A stretch of 64,000 bases of DNA from Pseudogracilibacillus auburnensis (GCF_003201975.1 NZ_QJJQ01000002.1:1-64000), one strand, 5' to 3'. Positions 8,089-18,101 are shown, numbered from the stretch's first letter. A program made the numbers and translations. Notes: generated by a model from the letters alone, not told the origin.

Positions 8089-9156
8089 TTAATCTTCCTT
8101 ACTCTCTGCTGTAATCTCAGATGGTTTTAATTGTAAAAGATATTCAGCAATTTTATCCGCTTCATCGTCTGATAGTTCTGGGTATGCTCCTGTCATTAAG
8201 TTACCAGGCTTCAGTGACTCGGGATCTTGAATCCATTTCACTAAATTTTCTTTTGTAGGATCTAAATATCCAGCTAGTCTAGAGCGATCAGCAAACTGTG
8301 TTAAATCCGGACCAATTGGTACTGAGCCCGCAGAATAATTTTGTGTATCTGTCGCGTGACATTGGACACATGATTTTTCTTCAAAGAGTTCTCTACCTTC
8401 TTGTGCAACCGGATCTAGATCAAGCGTTTCAGTATCAAAGTTCTGCATATCTTGAACCCATTGGTCATACTCTTCTTCACTAACAACTACTACTTTAAAG
8501 TCCATCAGTGAGTGTGAAGGACCACAGAGTTCAGCACATTTCCCAAAATATACGCCCTCTTCGTAAGCTTCAATATACATTGTGTTTACGTTTTCCGGGT
8601 TTACGTCTAACTTACCTGATAAGCTAGGTACCCAGAATGAGTGAAGAACATCATTTGTTATTAAATGAACATATACTTTTGTGTTAACTGGAATATACAA
8701 GTCTTGGCTTGTTGCAATTTCCTCATTTCGATAATCATAATGCCACCAATATTGATTTCCTGTAACATCGATGTTGATATGATCTTCTGAATCTGAATCA
8801 TCCGCCAAGTGGAATGTTGCAAATACAGTAGGAACTGCCATAATAACAACAAGAATTATCGGAATGATCGTCCAAACTGCTTCTAACGTTTTATTTCCTT
8901 CTACTTGTTCAGGATTGATAACTGGATCCCCTTTTTTCTTACGATAACGCATCAACACAATTACATAGATGACCATAACAACTAAAAATACAAATGTCAT
9001 AACCACCGTTGTCAATATTATTAGTTGCATTGATACATCCGCACCATACCCTTTCGGTACAAGTGCTGTTAAATTGTCTCTACCACATCCTGAAAGTATA
9101 AAGGCTAAAGAACCTAATAGAACTAAGGTTCTCAGTTTTCCCATCCAACCTTTCAT
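8089..9156 (-). CDS. ctaC: Cytochrome c oxidase subunit II with fused cytochrome c (CtaC)
   Basis: A 355-residue lipoprotein. The signal peptide ends in a lipobox, FILSGC, with Cys near residue 24. Two helices follow (about 40-65 and 90-112), then the CuA cupredoxin domain with GKCAELCGPSHSLM, and a C-terminal cytochrome c domain with the heme motif CVQCHA and a distal Met in NLMTGAYPEL. This fusion defines caa3 oxidases, which accept electrons directly into their own cytochrome c domain. I chose the ATG at 9156, which follows GAGAGGT by eight bases; a longer start would add 15 residues before the signal peptide. Confidence 0.96.
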   Translation of the reverse strand: MKGWMGKLRTLVLLGSLAFILSGCGRDNLTALVPKGYGADVSMQLIILTTVVMTFVFLVVMVIYVIVLMRYRKKKGDPVINPEQVEGNKTLEAVWTIIPIILVVIMAVPTVFATFHLADDSDSEDHINIDVTGNQYWWHYDYRNEEIATSQDLYIPVNTKVYVHLITNDVLHSFWVPSLSGKLDVNPENVNTMYIEAYEEGVYFGKCAELCGPSHSLMDFKVVVVSEEEYDQWVQDMQNFDTETLDLDPVAQEGRELFEEKSCVQCHATDTQNYSAGSVPIGPDLTQFADRSRLAGYLDPTKENLVKWIQDPESLKPGNLMTGAYPELSDDEADKIAEYLLQLKPSEITAESKED

Positions 9157-9227
9157 GTATGCATACCTCTCTTTCTCAATTATTACTACATTTGGTTTCA
9201 ATTAGGGCTGTTTAAAAGTAAAACAAT

Positions 9228-10157
9228 TTATACCACTACAATAATCATAGTAAAGAAAATAACGATAAGATAGCCTAATGAATAGAAGAAAACGATGTTT
9301 GCCCATTTCATAACATTTTCCATAAAAAACCCACTAAACCCTATAATTAGCCAAGCAACATTTAGTAGTGTCGCTATACTTAAGAAAGTTATCCCTAATT
9401 CTCCCAAGAAAAAAGGTAACGGAAGTAAACATGCAATGTAAACGACGATTTGCCGTTTTGTAAATTCAAATCCATGTACAACAGGGAGCATAGGGATACC
9501 AGCTGCTTTATATTCTTCACAGTTTTTCATTGCTAATGCAAGAAAGTGAGGTGTTTGCCAAATAAACATAATTAAAAACAAGGCAATTGGTACGATATGA
9601 AATAAATCTGGGTTAACTGCTGCCCATCCTATTAATGGAGGAACTGCTCCAGATATACAGCCTATTTCAGTATTTAAGGTATATCTTCTCTTTGACCATA
9701 TCGTGTATAGTACTACATATGTAAACCAGCCAATAAATGCAACAATTGCCGCTGTTACTGTAGTTAAATATAAGAGAATTAGACCTAATAATGTAGAAAT
9801 AATACCGATAAATAATACATTATTCAAAGATATTTTCCCTGTAACTGTAGGACGTTCTTTCGTTCTATCCATTACTGGATCTATATCTACATCATACCAG
9901 TTATTTAAAATGCTCGCGCCGATTAAAACAAAGGTGCTTCCAGCCATTGTTAATAGAAACAGTTTTAAATTTGGCATAAAAGATGCATTTGTAAAGTAAA
10001 GGGCAAGCCAATAACCTGCAAAAACTGTAAATAAATTGGAATTAACAATTCCTATTTTAATAACAGACTTAATATCTTTTAGCGTTAGTTTCCCATTATT
10101 TACTACAGCATTTTCATTTATTGTTACAGAAGAAGGCGTTACTTCTCCGTTAGCCAT
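9228..10157 (-). CDS. ctaB: Protoheme IX farnesyltransferase (heme O synthase)
   Basis: A 309-residue UbiA-superfamily membrane enzyme that adds a farnesyl group to heme B to give heme O, the precursor of the heme A used by the oxidase. The Asp-rich site is present in NNWYDVDIDPVMDRTKERP (about residues 85-103), with the second conserved region in YTIWSKRRYTLNTEIGCISG. About nine helices are predicted. It is the first gene of the minus-strand cta operon and divergent from ctaA, as in B. subtilis, so both steps of heme A synthesis flank a common control region. Confidence 0.95.
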   Translation of the reverse strand: MANGEVTPSSVTINENAVVNNGKLTLKDIKSVIKIGIVNSNLFTVFAGYWLALYFTNASFMPNLKLFLLTMAGSTFVLIGASILNNWYDVDIDPVMDRTKERPTVTGKISLNNVLFIGIISTLLGLILLYLTTVTAAIVAFIGWFTYVVLYTIWSKRRYTLNTEIGCISGAVPPLIGWAAVNPDLFHIVPIALFLIMFIWQTPHFLALAMKNCEEYKAAGIPMLPVVHGFEFTKRQIVVYIACLLPLPFFLGELGITFLSIATLLNVAWLIIGFSGFFMENVMKWANIVFFYSLGYLIVIFFTMIIVVV

Positions 10158-10525
10158 TCATGATAGCCTCCCTTCACTTTTATAAATAAAAAGAATATAG
10201 AAAGATATTATTTGTCTAACCCATTATCTTTATATATTCTACTCATTAAAGTTGCTTTCCCCTATTTACATGATAATGAATTTGTTGCACAATTAATTCT
10301 ATTATACCACTTTTTTCACTGATCCACATACTTTAAGAGTATAGCAAGATAAAATCTTAAGTACAAATGGATACTAGTTGATAACCTCTATAATTATTTT
10401 TAGCAAATTTCATTTCATTTTGCAAGGAATACTACTGATACGAAAGCGAAAATGGGATTAATAAGAAAATTTATTACGAAAATGTGACAACTATTGAACA
10501 TTATTCGTTTTACCATATTAATTAA
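10158..10525. other. Divergent ctaB/ctaA control region
   Basis: About 500 AT-rich bases separate ctaB and ctaA. No gene is present. In B. subtilis this interval carries ResD-dependent promoters; I cannot assign ResD sites here with confidence. Confidence 0.5.
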
Positions 10526-10555
10526 TTGATTTATATACATTAAAGCTATTATGAT
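10526..10555 (+). promoter_or_regulatory. Possible ctaA promoter
   Basis: TTGATT and TATGAT are separated by 18 bases, about 115 bases before the ctaA start. It is a fair sigma-A match in very AT-rich sequence, so chance is a real alternative. Confidence 0.35.
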
Positions 10556-10668
10556 TAGTTATGTAATCTTTTATATAATTTAAACTATGTATTATGTGGT
10601 AGTAACTATCATTATCGTTTACTTACTCATGGTTGATTATTTAAACTATAAAAGTGAGGCTGTATTAT

Positions 10669-11637
10669 ATGTTAAGAATCATTAAATGGCTATCAGTAGT
10701 TTCTACAATTGGGATGGTCTTTATATTATTAGGTGGAGCATTAGTGACAAAAACCGACTCTGGAATGGGGTGCGGTAATAGCTGGCCATTATGTAATGGA
10801 CAACTTTTTCCATCTGATATTACACCTGAATTAATTATCGAATATAGTCACCGTTTAGTTTCTTCTACTATAGGAGTAACCGTTCTTCTACTAGCAGTTT
10901 TGTCTTGGATGGTAATTGGACATATTCGTGAAGTGAAATTTCTAGCCTTTTTATCCGTTTTTTTCTTAGTACTACAAGGATTAATTGGAGCTGCAGCAGT
11001 GGTATGGGGACAGTCTGATTTTGTTCTTGCATTACATTTCGGAATTTCATTAATCTCATTTGCTTCTATCTTCTTATTAATGTTACTCATTTTTGAAATT
11101 GATAAAAAATTAGATGCAAATACGTTATTTATTCGCAAGAATCATCGAATAGAAATCTATTTTCTAACCTTTTTTACTATTATTGTCGTCTATACTGGTG
11201 CACTTGTCAGACATGTAAACGCCAATCTTGTTTGTGGAAGTTGGCCATTTTGTAATAATAGTGCCCCATTTGCATTTGCTGAGTACAATTTCCATCAATG
11301 GGTTCAGATGGGACATCGATTTATTGCAGGGATATTACTTATTTGGACCATTGCCTTTTTTATCAAAGTGTTTAAAAATTATCGTAACAATCGTATTATG
11401 TATTGGGGCTGGGTCTCTACATTAATCCTGATTATTTCCCAAGTTCTGTTCGGCGCACTAATCATTTTCACCCAACTGAACCTATGGATTGCTCTTTTAC
11501 ATGCCTTTTTCATCACTTGTTACTTTGGGAATCTTAGCTACTTCATCTTATTATCTTATCGAAGTGCCAACCAAGAAAATGAAGTACCTGTTAGAAATAA
11601 AATCAACGTCAGTGCAGAAGCAAAAAATGAGATTTAG
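10669..11637 (+). CDS. ctaA: Heme A synthase (CtaA)
   Basis: A 322-residue membrane protein with eight predicted helices in two four-helix halves. It oxidises the C8 methyl group of heme O to make heme A. The paired cysteines of the extracellular loops are visible (GMGCGNSWPLCNG near residues 32-44 and NLVCGSWPFCNN near 190-201), as are heme-ligand histidines in EYSHRLVS, ALHFGIS, VQMGHRFIAG and LLHAFF. An upstream in-frame GTG would add five residues; I take the ATG at 10669, nine bases after GTGAGG. It is transcribed away from the ctaB-F operon, whose oxidase needs its product. Confidence 0.95.
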   Translation: MLRIIKWLSVVSTIGMVFILLGGALVTKTDSGMGCGNSWPLCNGQLFPSDITPELIIEYSHRLVSSTIGVTVLLLAVLSWMVIGHIREVKFLAFLSVFFLVLQGLIGAAAVVWGQSDFVLALHFGISLISFASIFLLMLLIFEIDKKLDANTLFIRKNHRIEIYFLTFFTIIVVYTGALVRHVNANLVCGSWPFCNNSAPFAFAEYNFHQWVQMGHRFIAGILLIWTIAFFIKVFKNYRNNRIMYWGWVSTLILIISQVLFGALIIFTQLNLWIALLHAFFITCYFGNLSYFILLSYRSANQENEVPVRNKINVSAEAKNEI

Positions 11638-11661
11638 GATATTTCCTAGATTTCATTTTTT
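11622..11661. terminator. Convergent terminator overlapping both stop codons
   Basis: A near-perfect palindrome, AAAAAATGA-ATTTAGGA paired with TCCTAGATTTCATTTTTT, spans the ctaA stop (11635-11637) and the stop of the pseudouridine synthase gene on the other strand (11646-11648). It can serve both directions. Confidence 0.88.
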
Positions 11662-12347
11662 ATTTCTTTGACTAATTGCCATTTATCCCAAGGGCTTCCA
11701 TCATCGTTTGGCATGGAAGTAATTGTAATGGTCTCTTTTTTAACAGGATGAATAAACGATAGTTTATTAGCCCATAAGGCAATTTGCTCCCCAACTTTAT
11801 TTACATGAGCACCATATTTTTGATCTCCGTATAACGGATGTCCAATGGCTTTCAGTTGTACTCGTATTTGATGAGATCTACCTGTTTGCAGTTTTATATG
11901 TAGTAAAGTTAAATTGTTTTTCCGCTCCAGTACTTTATAGTGTAGAATTGCCTGTTTCGCATCATTTACATGAGGTTGGACAGCAAACACTTGATTTACT
12001 TTCCTGTTCTTTCGTAAATAATGTTCTAATGTTTCCTCTTCTTTTTTTACATATCCACGAACAACTGCTAAATATGTACGGTGTATTTCTCTTTTTCTTA
12101 ATAGACTAGACATACGTGATGCTGCTTTTGACGTTTTTGCAAATACAATTGCGCCTCCAACAGGTCGATCCAGTCTATGTATTAAACTTAAGTAGACATT
12201 TCCACGTTTGTTATACCTAATTTTTATATCTTCTTTTAATAAATTTAATAAATCACGATCATTTGTCCGATCTTGTTGTACAGGTATATTAACTGGTTTT
12301 TCAACAATCAAAAGATGATTATCTTCATATAAAATTGGAATATTCAT
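11646..12347 (-). CDS. RluA-family pseudouridine synthase
   Basis: A 233-residue RNA pseudouridine synthase of the RluA/RluD family. The catalytic motif is HRLDRPVGGAIVFAKT near residues 57-72, with the active Asp in HRLDR; the usual T-S-G after it is replaced by V-G-G. The downstream LLHIKLQTGRSHQIRVQL block and the ALWANKLSFIHP end also fit. It has no S4 domain, so it is a short form that probably modifies rRNA or tRNA uridines; the target is unknown. It is convergent with ctaA and shares its terminator. Confidence 0.88.
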   Translation of the reverse strand: MNIPILYEDNHLLIVEKPVNIPVQQDRTNDRDLLNLLKEDIKIRYNKRGNVYLSLIHRLDRPVGGAIVFAKTSKAASRMSSLLRKREIHRTYLAVVRGYVKKEEETLEHYLRKNRKVNQVFAVQPHVNDAKQAILHYKVLERKNNLTLLHIKLQTGRSHQIRVQLKAIGHPLYGDQKYGAHVNKVGEQIALWANKLSFIHPVKKETITITSMPNDDGSPWDKWQLVKEIKNEI

Positions 12348-12369
12348 CGATAAATTCTCCTTTTAAATA

Positions 12370-12518
12370 GGGTCTACTGAATAAATAGAAATCCTATCTA
12401 CATCAATAGTTTGTACTTTTCATATAAAGTGCAAGGCTTTTGACTGTTTTACCAATAAACCTTTGCATATGCAATGAACTACTCTAGTTGTCTGGAGCGA
12501 AGGTGACTGACTCCAGCC
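12370..12518 (+). repeat. Family A repeat, 5' part only
   Basis: From GGGTCTACTGAATAAA to CTGACTCCAGC this matches the first half of the element at 33686-33976 with few changes, including TTTTGACTGTTTTACCA and CTTTGCATATGCAATGAACT. It stops abruptly where the GGGAAAAGCGCG core should begin. Confidence 0.85.
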
Positions 12519-12596
12519 CATATACATTACTTTTCCATGGACGATTCACCAACTGTCTTTAGAAAGAGAAGTCGTTTATACGAATTACAGTGCATA

Positions 12597-12634
12597 TAAA
12601 AAGTAGAGGGTGAATTTTACCCTCTACTTTTTAT
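12597..12634. terminator. Terminator between pycA and the pseudouridine synthase gene
   Basis: AAAAAGTAGAGGGT and ACCCTCTACTTTTT form a 14-base stem with a six-base loop. The symmetrical A and T runs make it usable on both strands; for the minus-strand genes it would end readthrough from pycA, 290 bases after its stop. Confidence 0.85.
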
Positions 12635-12765
12635 GATTTAGAGCATTCCGATTAATTGACAGATAAGAATGTATAAAACTTTCCTGACACACATAAGTGC
12701 AACTTTAGTCTCGCCATTAAAGGCTAAATGTAAATAGGTTAATCACTTATTACATTCAGTGCAAA

Positions 12766-12895
12766 CATCACCTGGCGGCTCGCCAATCGGTGTGTTTTCT
12801 TTCGTCATAAACTAGCTACCCGCTAGTTTACTTACATAAGCGCAACAATCACCTCTGTCATCACCTAGCGGCTCGCCAATCGGTGTGTTTTCTTT
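12766..12895 (+). repeat. Two direct repeats of 37 bases, 93 apart
   Basis: A segment beginning CATCACCT and containing GCGGCTCGCCAATCGG and TGTGTTTTCTTT occurs at 12766-12802 and again at 12859-12895 with one change (CTGG versus CTAG). Each copy contains the small palindrome core GGCGGCTCGCC or AGCGGCTCGCC. It lies just beyond the pycA stop. Confidence 0.85.
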
Positions 12896-12919
12896 AACGT
12901 ATGCCTAGTTTTTAATGTA

Positions 12920-15900
12920 TTATTCAAATTCAATTAATAAGTCATTAACAGAAATGGCTGCTCCATCATTTACATATATCCTTTTGATGACACCTTTGAA
13001 TGGTGCTTGAATTGTCGTTTCCATCTTCATCGCTTCTGTAATGAGTAGATAGTCACCTTTTTCGACTTTATCGCCTTCCTTAATGAGCGTTTTGATGACC
13101 GTTCCTGGCATTGTTGCACCGATATGTTTCGAATTCTCTTTATCCGCTTTTGGAAGTTCGACAACTTGAGACTCAATACTTTTATCCTTAATAATTATTT
13201 CACGTGATTGACCATTTAATTCAAAGTAAATAACACGTGTTGCATCTGAACGAGGTTCGGAAATAGAAACAAGTCGAATAAACAATGTTTTACCTTGCTC
13301 AATCTCTACTTCGATTTCTTCCCCAAGTCGCATTCCATAAAAGTATGTTGGCGTATCTAATACCGAAACATCTGCATAAGTAGTAGTGAAGTTATGATAA
13401 CTCATAAATACATCTGGATATAACGCATAAGCTATCATATCAAAGCTTGTTACTTCACGGTCAAGCTTTTTATATAATTCATCACGTACTTGATCAAAAT
13501 CGACTGGTTCAAGTAAAATGCCTGGGCGTACATCGATTTTATCTCGACCTTTTAAGATGATACGCTGTAATTCTTCTGGGAAACCTCCATAAGGTTGTCC
13601 AATATCACCTTGGAAAAATTCGATGACAGATGCTGGAAAGTCCATAAATTCGCCACGTTCATATATATCTTTTTCCGTTAAATTATTTTGTACCATAAAT
13701 AATGCCATATCACCAACTATTTTAGATGATGGGGTTACTTTGACAATATCTCCAAACAGGTCATTGACCGTACGGAACATTTTCTTCACTTCATCCCAAC
13801 GCTCTTCTAGCCCAACAGCTTTTGCCTGTTGTTGTAAATTACTATATTGACCACCCGGCATTTCATGAAAATAAACTTCCGTATGTGGTGATTTCATCCC
13901 ACTTTCGAAATCTTGATAGTAGTCACGTACCCCTTCCCAGTAAGTGGACAACTCTTCAAATTTTTCAATATTCATGTTCGGTTGGTTTTTCGTTCCTTCT
14001 AGTGCGTGATACAGTGATTGCGCACTTGGTTGGGATGTCGATCCTGCCATTGAACCTAATGCAACATCTACAACATCAACTCCAGCCTCAATTGCTCTCG
14101 CATACATATAAATGCCGTTTCCACTTGTGTCATGTGTATGCAAATGGATCGGAATATCGATCGATTCTTTTAATGTTGAAACTAGTTGATAAGCAGCTTC
14201 AGGCTTTAATAGTCCTGCCATATCTTTAATTCCTAAAATATGTGCACCTGAAGCTTCTAGTTCTTTTGCTAAATTCGTATAATACGATAAATCATATTTA
14301 TTGCGTCCTTTATCTAACACATTTCCTGTATAACAAATGGATGCTTCCGCAATTTTATTGTTTTCCCTAACTGCTTCAATGGCAGGTTTAATTCCTTCTA
14401 ACCAGTTTAAACTATCAAAAATTCGAAAAACATCAATTCCTGCTTTTGAACTTTCCGAAACAAATGATTGAATGACATTATCCGGATAATTTTTATAACC
14501 GACTGCATTACTCGCCCGTAATAACATTTGAAATAACACATTTGGCATCTTTTCACGTAACGTAAGTAATCTTTCCCATGGATCTTCTCGTAAAAAGCGG
14601 TAAGCGACATCAAATGTTGCGCCACCCCACATTTCTACCGAAAATAAATCTGGTAGCAATCTTGCTGTCGGTTCAGCGATTTGGATTAAATCTTTTGAAC
14701 GGACTCGTGTTGCAAGAAGCGATTGATGCGCATCCCGAAAAGTCGTATCTGTTAGTAATACTTTATCTTGATCTTTTAACCACTTTGCCACATACTCTGG
14801 TCCATGTTCATCTAAGAGTTGTTTTGTCCCATTTGGAATCGACTCTAAATGATTCACGTGAGGAATTGAAACTGGTGAAAAGATTGGTTTTTGTTTTTTT
14901 GGTACACCATCGACACCGTTTACTGTCATTTCACCAATATAGGTTAATAATTTCGTTCCTCGGTCTTTTCGCTTAGGGAAAACAAATAATTCTGGTGTAT
15001 CGTCTATAAAATTCGTATCATATTTCCCCGAAGCAAATTTATCATGTAAAATAACATTTTTTAAAAATGGAATATTCGTTTTAATTCCTCTTATCCGAAA
15101 CTCTTTTAATGTACGAACCATTTTTTGTGAAGCCTGCTCAAAAGTGAGTGCCTGTGTCGACACTTTCACGAGTAAAGAATCATAGTATGGTGAAATAACT
15201 GCTCCTTGGTATCCGTTTCCTGCATCGAGTCGGACACCAAAACCTCCACCAGAACGATAAACCATAATACGACCTGTATCAGGCATAAAATCATTTAATG
15301 GATCTTCCGTCGTTACACGAGATTGAATGGCATATCCATTTGTTCTAATTTCATCTTGTGATGGAATACCAATCGATTTGTCATGGAGCTTTTGACCTTC
15401 AGCTACTTTTATTTGTGTTTGAACAATATCCACGCCTGTAATCATTTCGGTAATCGTATGTTCTACTTGAATACGTGGGTTTACCTCAATAAAGTAGAAA
15501 TCTTCACCAGTTACCAAAAATTCAACCGTTCCAGCGTTAATATATTTTACATTTTTCGCTAGTTGTACAGCCGCATCACAAATTCGTTCACGTAGTTGTT
15601 CAGAAAGTGATAAACTGGGTGCAACTTCTACTACTTTTTGATGCCTACGTTGCACAGAGCAATCTCGTTCATACAAATGGACAATATTATCATATTCATC
15701 TGCAACAATTTGTACTTCAATATGTTTTGGGTTAAGAATAAACTTTTCAACATATATTTCATCATTCCCAAATGCAGACTTTGCTTCTGAACGGGCTCTG
15801 TCATATGCTTCTGTTAACTCACCTTTATGGTGAACAATTCTCATTCCACGGCCGCCACCACCCAGTGATGCTTTAATGATGATCGGGTAACCGTTTTCTT

Positions 15901-16369
15901 CTGCAAAATTTTCTACTTCCGAGATCGATGAGACTGGACCATCTGTACCAGGAATAATTGGTAGTCCAGCATTAATCGCTTGTGTTTTCGCTTTTACCTT
16001 ATCACCAAACATATCTAAATGTTCGCTTCTCGGTCCGATAAAAATAATTCCTTCTTCTTCACAACGTTTAGCAAAATTAATATTTTCTGCTAAAAAGCCA
16101 TACCCAGGATGAATCGCGTCCACCCCTACGTTTTTAGCAAGTTCAATAATTCCTTCAATATCTAAGTAAGCGTCAATTGCGCTTTTATCCTCACCAATTA
16201 AATAAGATTCATCTGCCTTATATCTGTGTAGGGCACTTGAGTCTTCTTTCGAGTAAATAGCAACTGTTCGAATATCAAGCTCTGTACATGCTCTGAATAT
16301 TCGGATCGCTATTTCTCCCCTATTCGCTGCTAAAATCTTTTTGATTTTTCTTCTTTCTAAATTGGCCAT
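12920..16369 (-). CDS. pycA: Pyruvate carboxylase
   Basis: A 1149-residue biotin enzyme that carboxylates pyruvate to oxaloacetate, feeding the TCA cycle and aspartate synthesis. Domains in order: biotin carboxylase (about 1-460, with the Gly-rich ATP loop GGGGRGMRIV near 170 and EVNPRIQVEHTITE near 292), carboxyltransferase (about 530-830, with LTDTTFRDAHQSLLATRVR near 545), an allosteric linker, and the C-terminal biotinyl domain with EAMKMET holding the biotinylated Lys. Length matches the Bacillus enzyme. Its start overlaps the ftsW end by 13 bases. In B. subtilis the c-di-AMP sensor DarB (CbpB) modulates this enzyme, and a CbpB gene lies at 40 kb. Confidence 0.98.
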   Translation of the reverse strand: MANLERRKIKKILAANRGEIAIRIFRACTELDIRTVAIYSKEDSSALHRYKADESYLIGEDKSAIDAYLDIEGIIELAKNVGVDAIHPGYGFLAENINFAKRCEEEGIIFIGPRSEHLDMFGDKVKAKTQAINAGLPIIPGTDGPVSSISEVENFAEENGYPIIIKASLGGGGRGMRIVHHKGELTEAYDRARSEAKSAFGNDEIYVEKFILNPKHIEVQIVADEYDNIVHLYERDCSVQRRHQKVVEVAPSLSLSEQLRERICDAAVQLAKNVKYINAGTVEFLVTGEDFYFIEVNPRIQVEHTITEMITGVDIVQTQIKVAEGQKLHDKSIGIPSQDEIRTNGYAIQSRVTTEDPLNDFMPDTGRIMVYRSGGGFGVRLDAGNGYQGAVISPYYDSLLVKVSTQALTFEQASQKMVRTLKEFRIRGIKTNIPFLKNVILHDKFASGKYDTNFIDDTPELFVFPKRKDRGTKLLTYIGEMTVNGVDGVPKKQKPIFSPVSIPHVNHLESIPNGTKQLLDEHGPEYVAKWLKDQDKVLLTDTTFRDAHQSLLATRVRSKDLIQIAEPTARLLPDLFSVEMWGGATFDVAYRFLREDPWERLLTLREKMPNVLFQMLLRASNAVGYKNYPDNVIQSFVSESSKAGIDVFRIFDSLNWLEGIKPAIEAVRENNKIAEASICYTGNVLDKGRNKYDLSYYTNLAKELEASGAHILGIKDMAGLLKPEAAYQLVSTLKESIDIPIHLHTHDTSGNGIYMYARAIEAGVDVVDVALGSMAGSTSQPSAQSLYHALEGTKNQPNMNIEKFEELSTYWEGVRDYYQDFESGMKSPHTEVYFHEMPGGQYSNLQQQAKAVGLEERWDEVKKMFRTVNDLFGDIVKVTPSSKIVGDMALFMVQNNLTEKDIYERGEFMDFPASVIEFFQGDIGQPYGGFPEELQRIILKGRDKIDVRPGILLEPVDFDQVRDELYKKLDREVTSFDMIAYALYPDVFMSYHNFTTTYADVSVLDTPTYFYGMRLGEEIEVEIEQGKTLFIRLVSISEPRSDATRVIYFELNGQSREIIIKDKSIESQVVELPKADKENSKHIGATMPGTVIKTLIKEGDKVEKGDYLLITEAMKMETTIQAPFKGVIKRIYVNDGAAISVNDLLIEFE

Positions 16370-17535
16370 GAACTTCCTCTCCTATGTGTAAGATTATTAA
16401 TTGGTTCTGGTTCTATTGTCTTCGGTTCTTGCTCTTTTAACCGAACAGTTCTAGCTATATTATTTAATATTCCCATTGAAATCATTAAAGCTAATAATGA
16501 AGATCCACCATAACTAATAAAAGGTAAGGTAACACCAGTAATAGGTAGTACCCCACTGATTGCACCAAGGTTAATGATCGCCTGAATAGCGACCATAGAA
16601 GATATTCCAATTGCAAGTAAGGATCCAAAGCTGTCCGTACACTTCTTAGAAATAAACAAACCACGTAAAGTGATGACGGTGAATAGACCTATGACCATGA
16701 CAACGCCAAATACACCTAGTTCTTCAGCGATTACGGCCATAATAAAGTCTGTATGTGCCCCCCATAAAAAGCCTAATTTTTGCACACTTTGTCCTAATCC
16801 TTCCCCACTTAATCCGCCACCACCAATCGCTAAGTAAGACTGGATTAAATGATATCCAGTTCCATCTGGATTTAAAAAAGGTTGATATGCACCTGTAAAG
16901 CGAGCAATTCTCGTTTCGGTTATCATTCTAGGAACGATAAGTACTAAGAGGACAGCACTAAAAGTAAATAATAGCAGTATATGTTTAAATCGAATTCCTG
17001 AACTAATAATAATCGTACCAACTACGAAAAGAATAATCGAAGCTGTTCCAATATCAGGTTGTACAACGATTAATGCAATCATGATAAATGTTAAAATTAG
17101 CGGTGGGAAAACCCCTTTAAAAAAATCACCTATATACATCTGCTTCTTCGAATAGACAGATGCCAAATAAATGATTAATGCTAATTTTACAAATTCAGAT
17201 GGTTGTATCCGCAGACCAAGTATTTCCATTGACCTTGTTGCATTATGTGCCGTATCACCAAAAATAAGTACACCTAAAAGCATGATTACACTTATTAATA
17301 AGATCAATTTAATAAGATTTTGATAGTATTTATATGGGAAAATACAGCAAAAGATAAAACCAATTATGCTTAAAATAAACCATTGTACTTGCCTGAATAA
17401 GTAATATGTACTATCTAGTCCGTCTACCACTGCCGAAACCATGCTTGCACTATAGATCATTACTATTCCAAAACTAGCTAATAGAATGGGAGTGATGATG
17501 AGAGTAAAATCATAGCCCTTTAGTTTTTCCTTCAC
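16357..17535 (-). CDS. ftsW: FtsW/RodA/SpoVE-family SEDS protein, probably FtsW
   Basis: A polytopic SEDS protein of about 392 residues with ten predicted helices; the family polymerises lipid II into septal peptidoglycan. Conserved loops are visible: NATRSMEILGLRIQPSEFVK, then GGGLSGEGLGQSVQKLG and LPITGVTLPFISYGGSSL near the end. I place the start at the GTG at 17535, five bases after GGGGTGG; a reading from 17646 adds 37 residues without family resemblance. It sits between ylaN and pycA as in B. subtilis, which is why I favour ftsW over rodA or spoVE. Its stop lies inside the pycA start region. Confidence 0.93.
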   Translation of the reverse strand: MKEKLKGYDFTLIITPILLASFGIVMIYSASMVSAVVDGLDSTYYLFRQVQWFILSIIGFIFCCIFPYKYYQNLIKLILLISVIMLLGVLIFGDTAHNATRSMEILGLRIQPSEFVKLALIIYLASVYSKKQMYIGDFFKGVFPPLILTFIMIALIVVQPDIGTASIILFVVGTIIISSGIRFKHILLLFTFSAVLLVLIVPRMITETRIARFTGAYQPFLNPDGTGYHLIQSYLAIGGGGLSGEGLGQSVQKLGFLWGAHTDFIMAVIAEELGVFGVVMVIGLFTVITLRGLFISKKCTDSFGSLLAIGISSMVAIQAIINLGAISGVLPITGVTLPFISYGGSSLLALMISMGILNNIARTVRLKEQEPKTIEPEPINNLTHRRGSSWPI

Positions 17536-17777
17536 TAAAACCACCCCAAACACAATATAAGATGTTTTTACATTTACTTGTAGCCCAAAAAATGTCATCG
17601 TGTTTTCACTAATACGTTTGAACATCTTATTTAAATTATATTGCATGTTTCTCGCAATTGCTAGAGCTTGAATTCAATTTAATTAAATACCTTACATGAA
17701 AATAAGAATAATATCAAAGGTTTTTTAAATTTGTTCACTATTTGTTCACATTTCGCCTTTTATAAAGATGCTTAATA

Positions 17778-17812
17778 CAAAAAACTTTGCTTCATGTAAG
17801 CAAAGTTTTATT
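17778..17812 (-). terminator. Terminator after ylaN
   Basis: AAAAAACTTTGCTT and AAGCAAAGTTTTATTTTTT form a strong stem around a short CATGT loop. It overlaps the ylaN stop codon region and is T-rich on the minus strand as well. Confidence 0.82.
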
Positions 17813-18101
17813 TTTTAAATTCAATTGTATTTTGCGCTGTTTCATGTAAAAGACTTAATTTAAGTTCCAAATTATCTAGTAGTTCTCTACCTTCAGACTC
17901 CGTTATTAAATCGAGTCGCACCGCAAAATCAATTTCTCTTGATAAACCAAACATCTGTGTATCTAATACTTCTTCATACAAAGGACATTGTGGAGTCATT
18001 AAATTATCGATTTGAACTTCAATAAGCCTTAATATTTTGTCAGCATCTGACTTTAAAAGTGCATATGCTTTCTCACGCTGATTCATCGTAATTTGAGGCA
18101 T
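17808..18101 (-). CDS. ylaN: YlaN, iron-homeostasis protein
   Basis: A 97-residue helical protein that is highly conserved in Bacillaceae and staphylococci. Visible identity blocks are [33 protein letters not shown] and FAVRLDLI. Work in B. subtilis links YlaN to iron limitation and direct contact with the Fur repressor; in S. aureus it affects Fe-S metabolism. It has one cysteine (about residue 40). The gene is monocistronic by appearance, ending in its own terminator 270 bases before ftsW, in the same order as in B. subtilis. Confidence 0.93.
   Translation of the reverse strand: MPQITMNQREKAYALLKSDADKILRLIEVQIDNLMTPQCPLYEEVLDTQMFGLSREIDFAVRLDLITESEGRELLDNLELKLSLLHETAQNTIEFKK

Noticed and set aside
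12766-12895. CRISPR array
   Set aside because: Only two repeats, 37 bases each with a 56-base spacer, and no cas genes.
17536-17646. A longer start for ftsW
   Set aside because: The added residues do not resemble the FtsW N-terminus, and GGGGTGG is well placed for the GTG at 17535.
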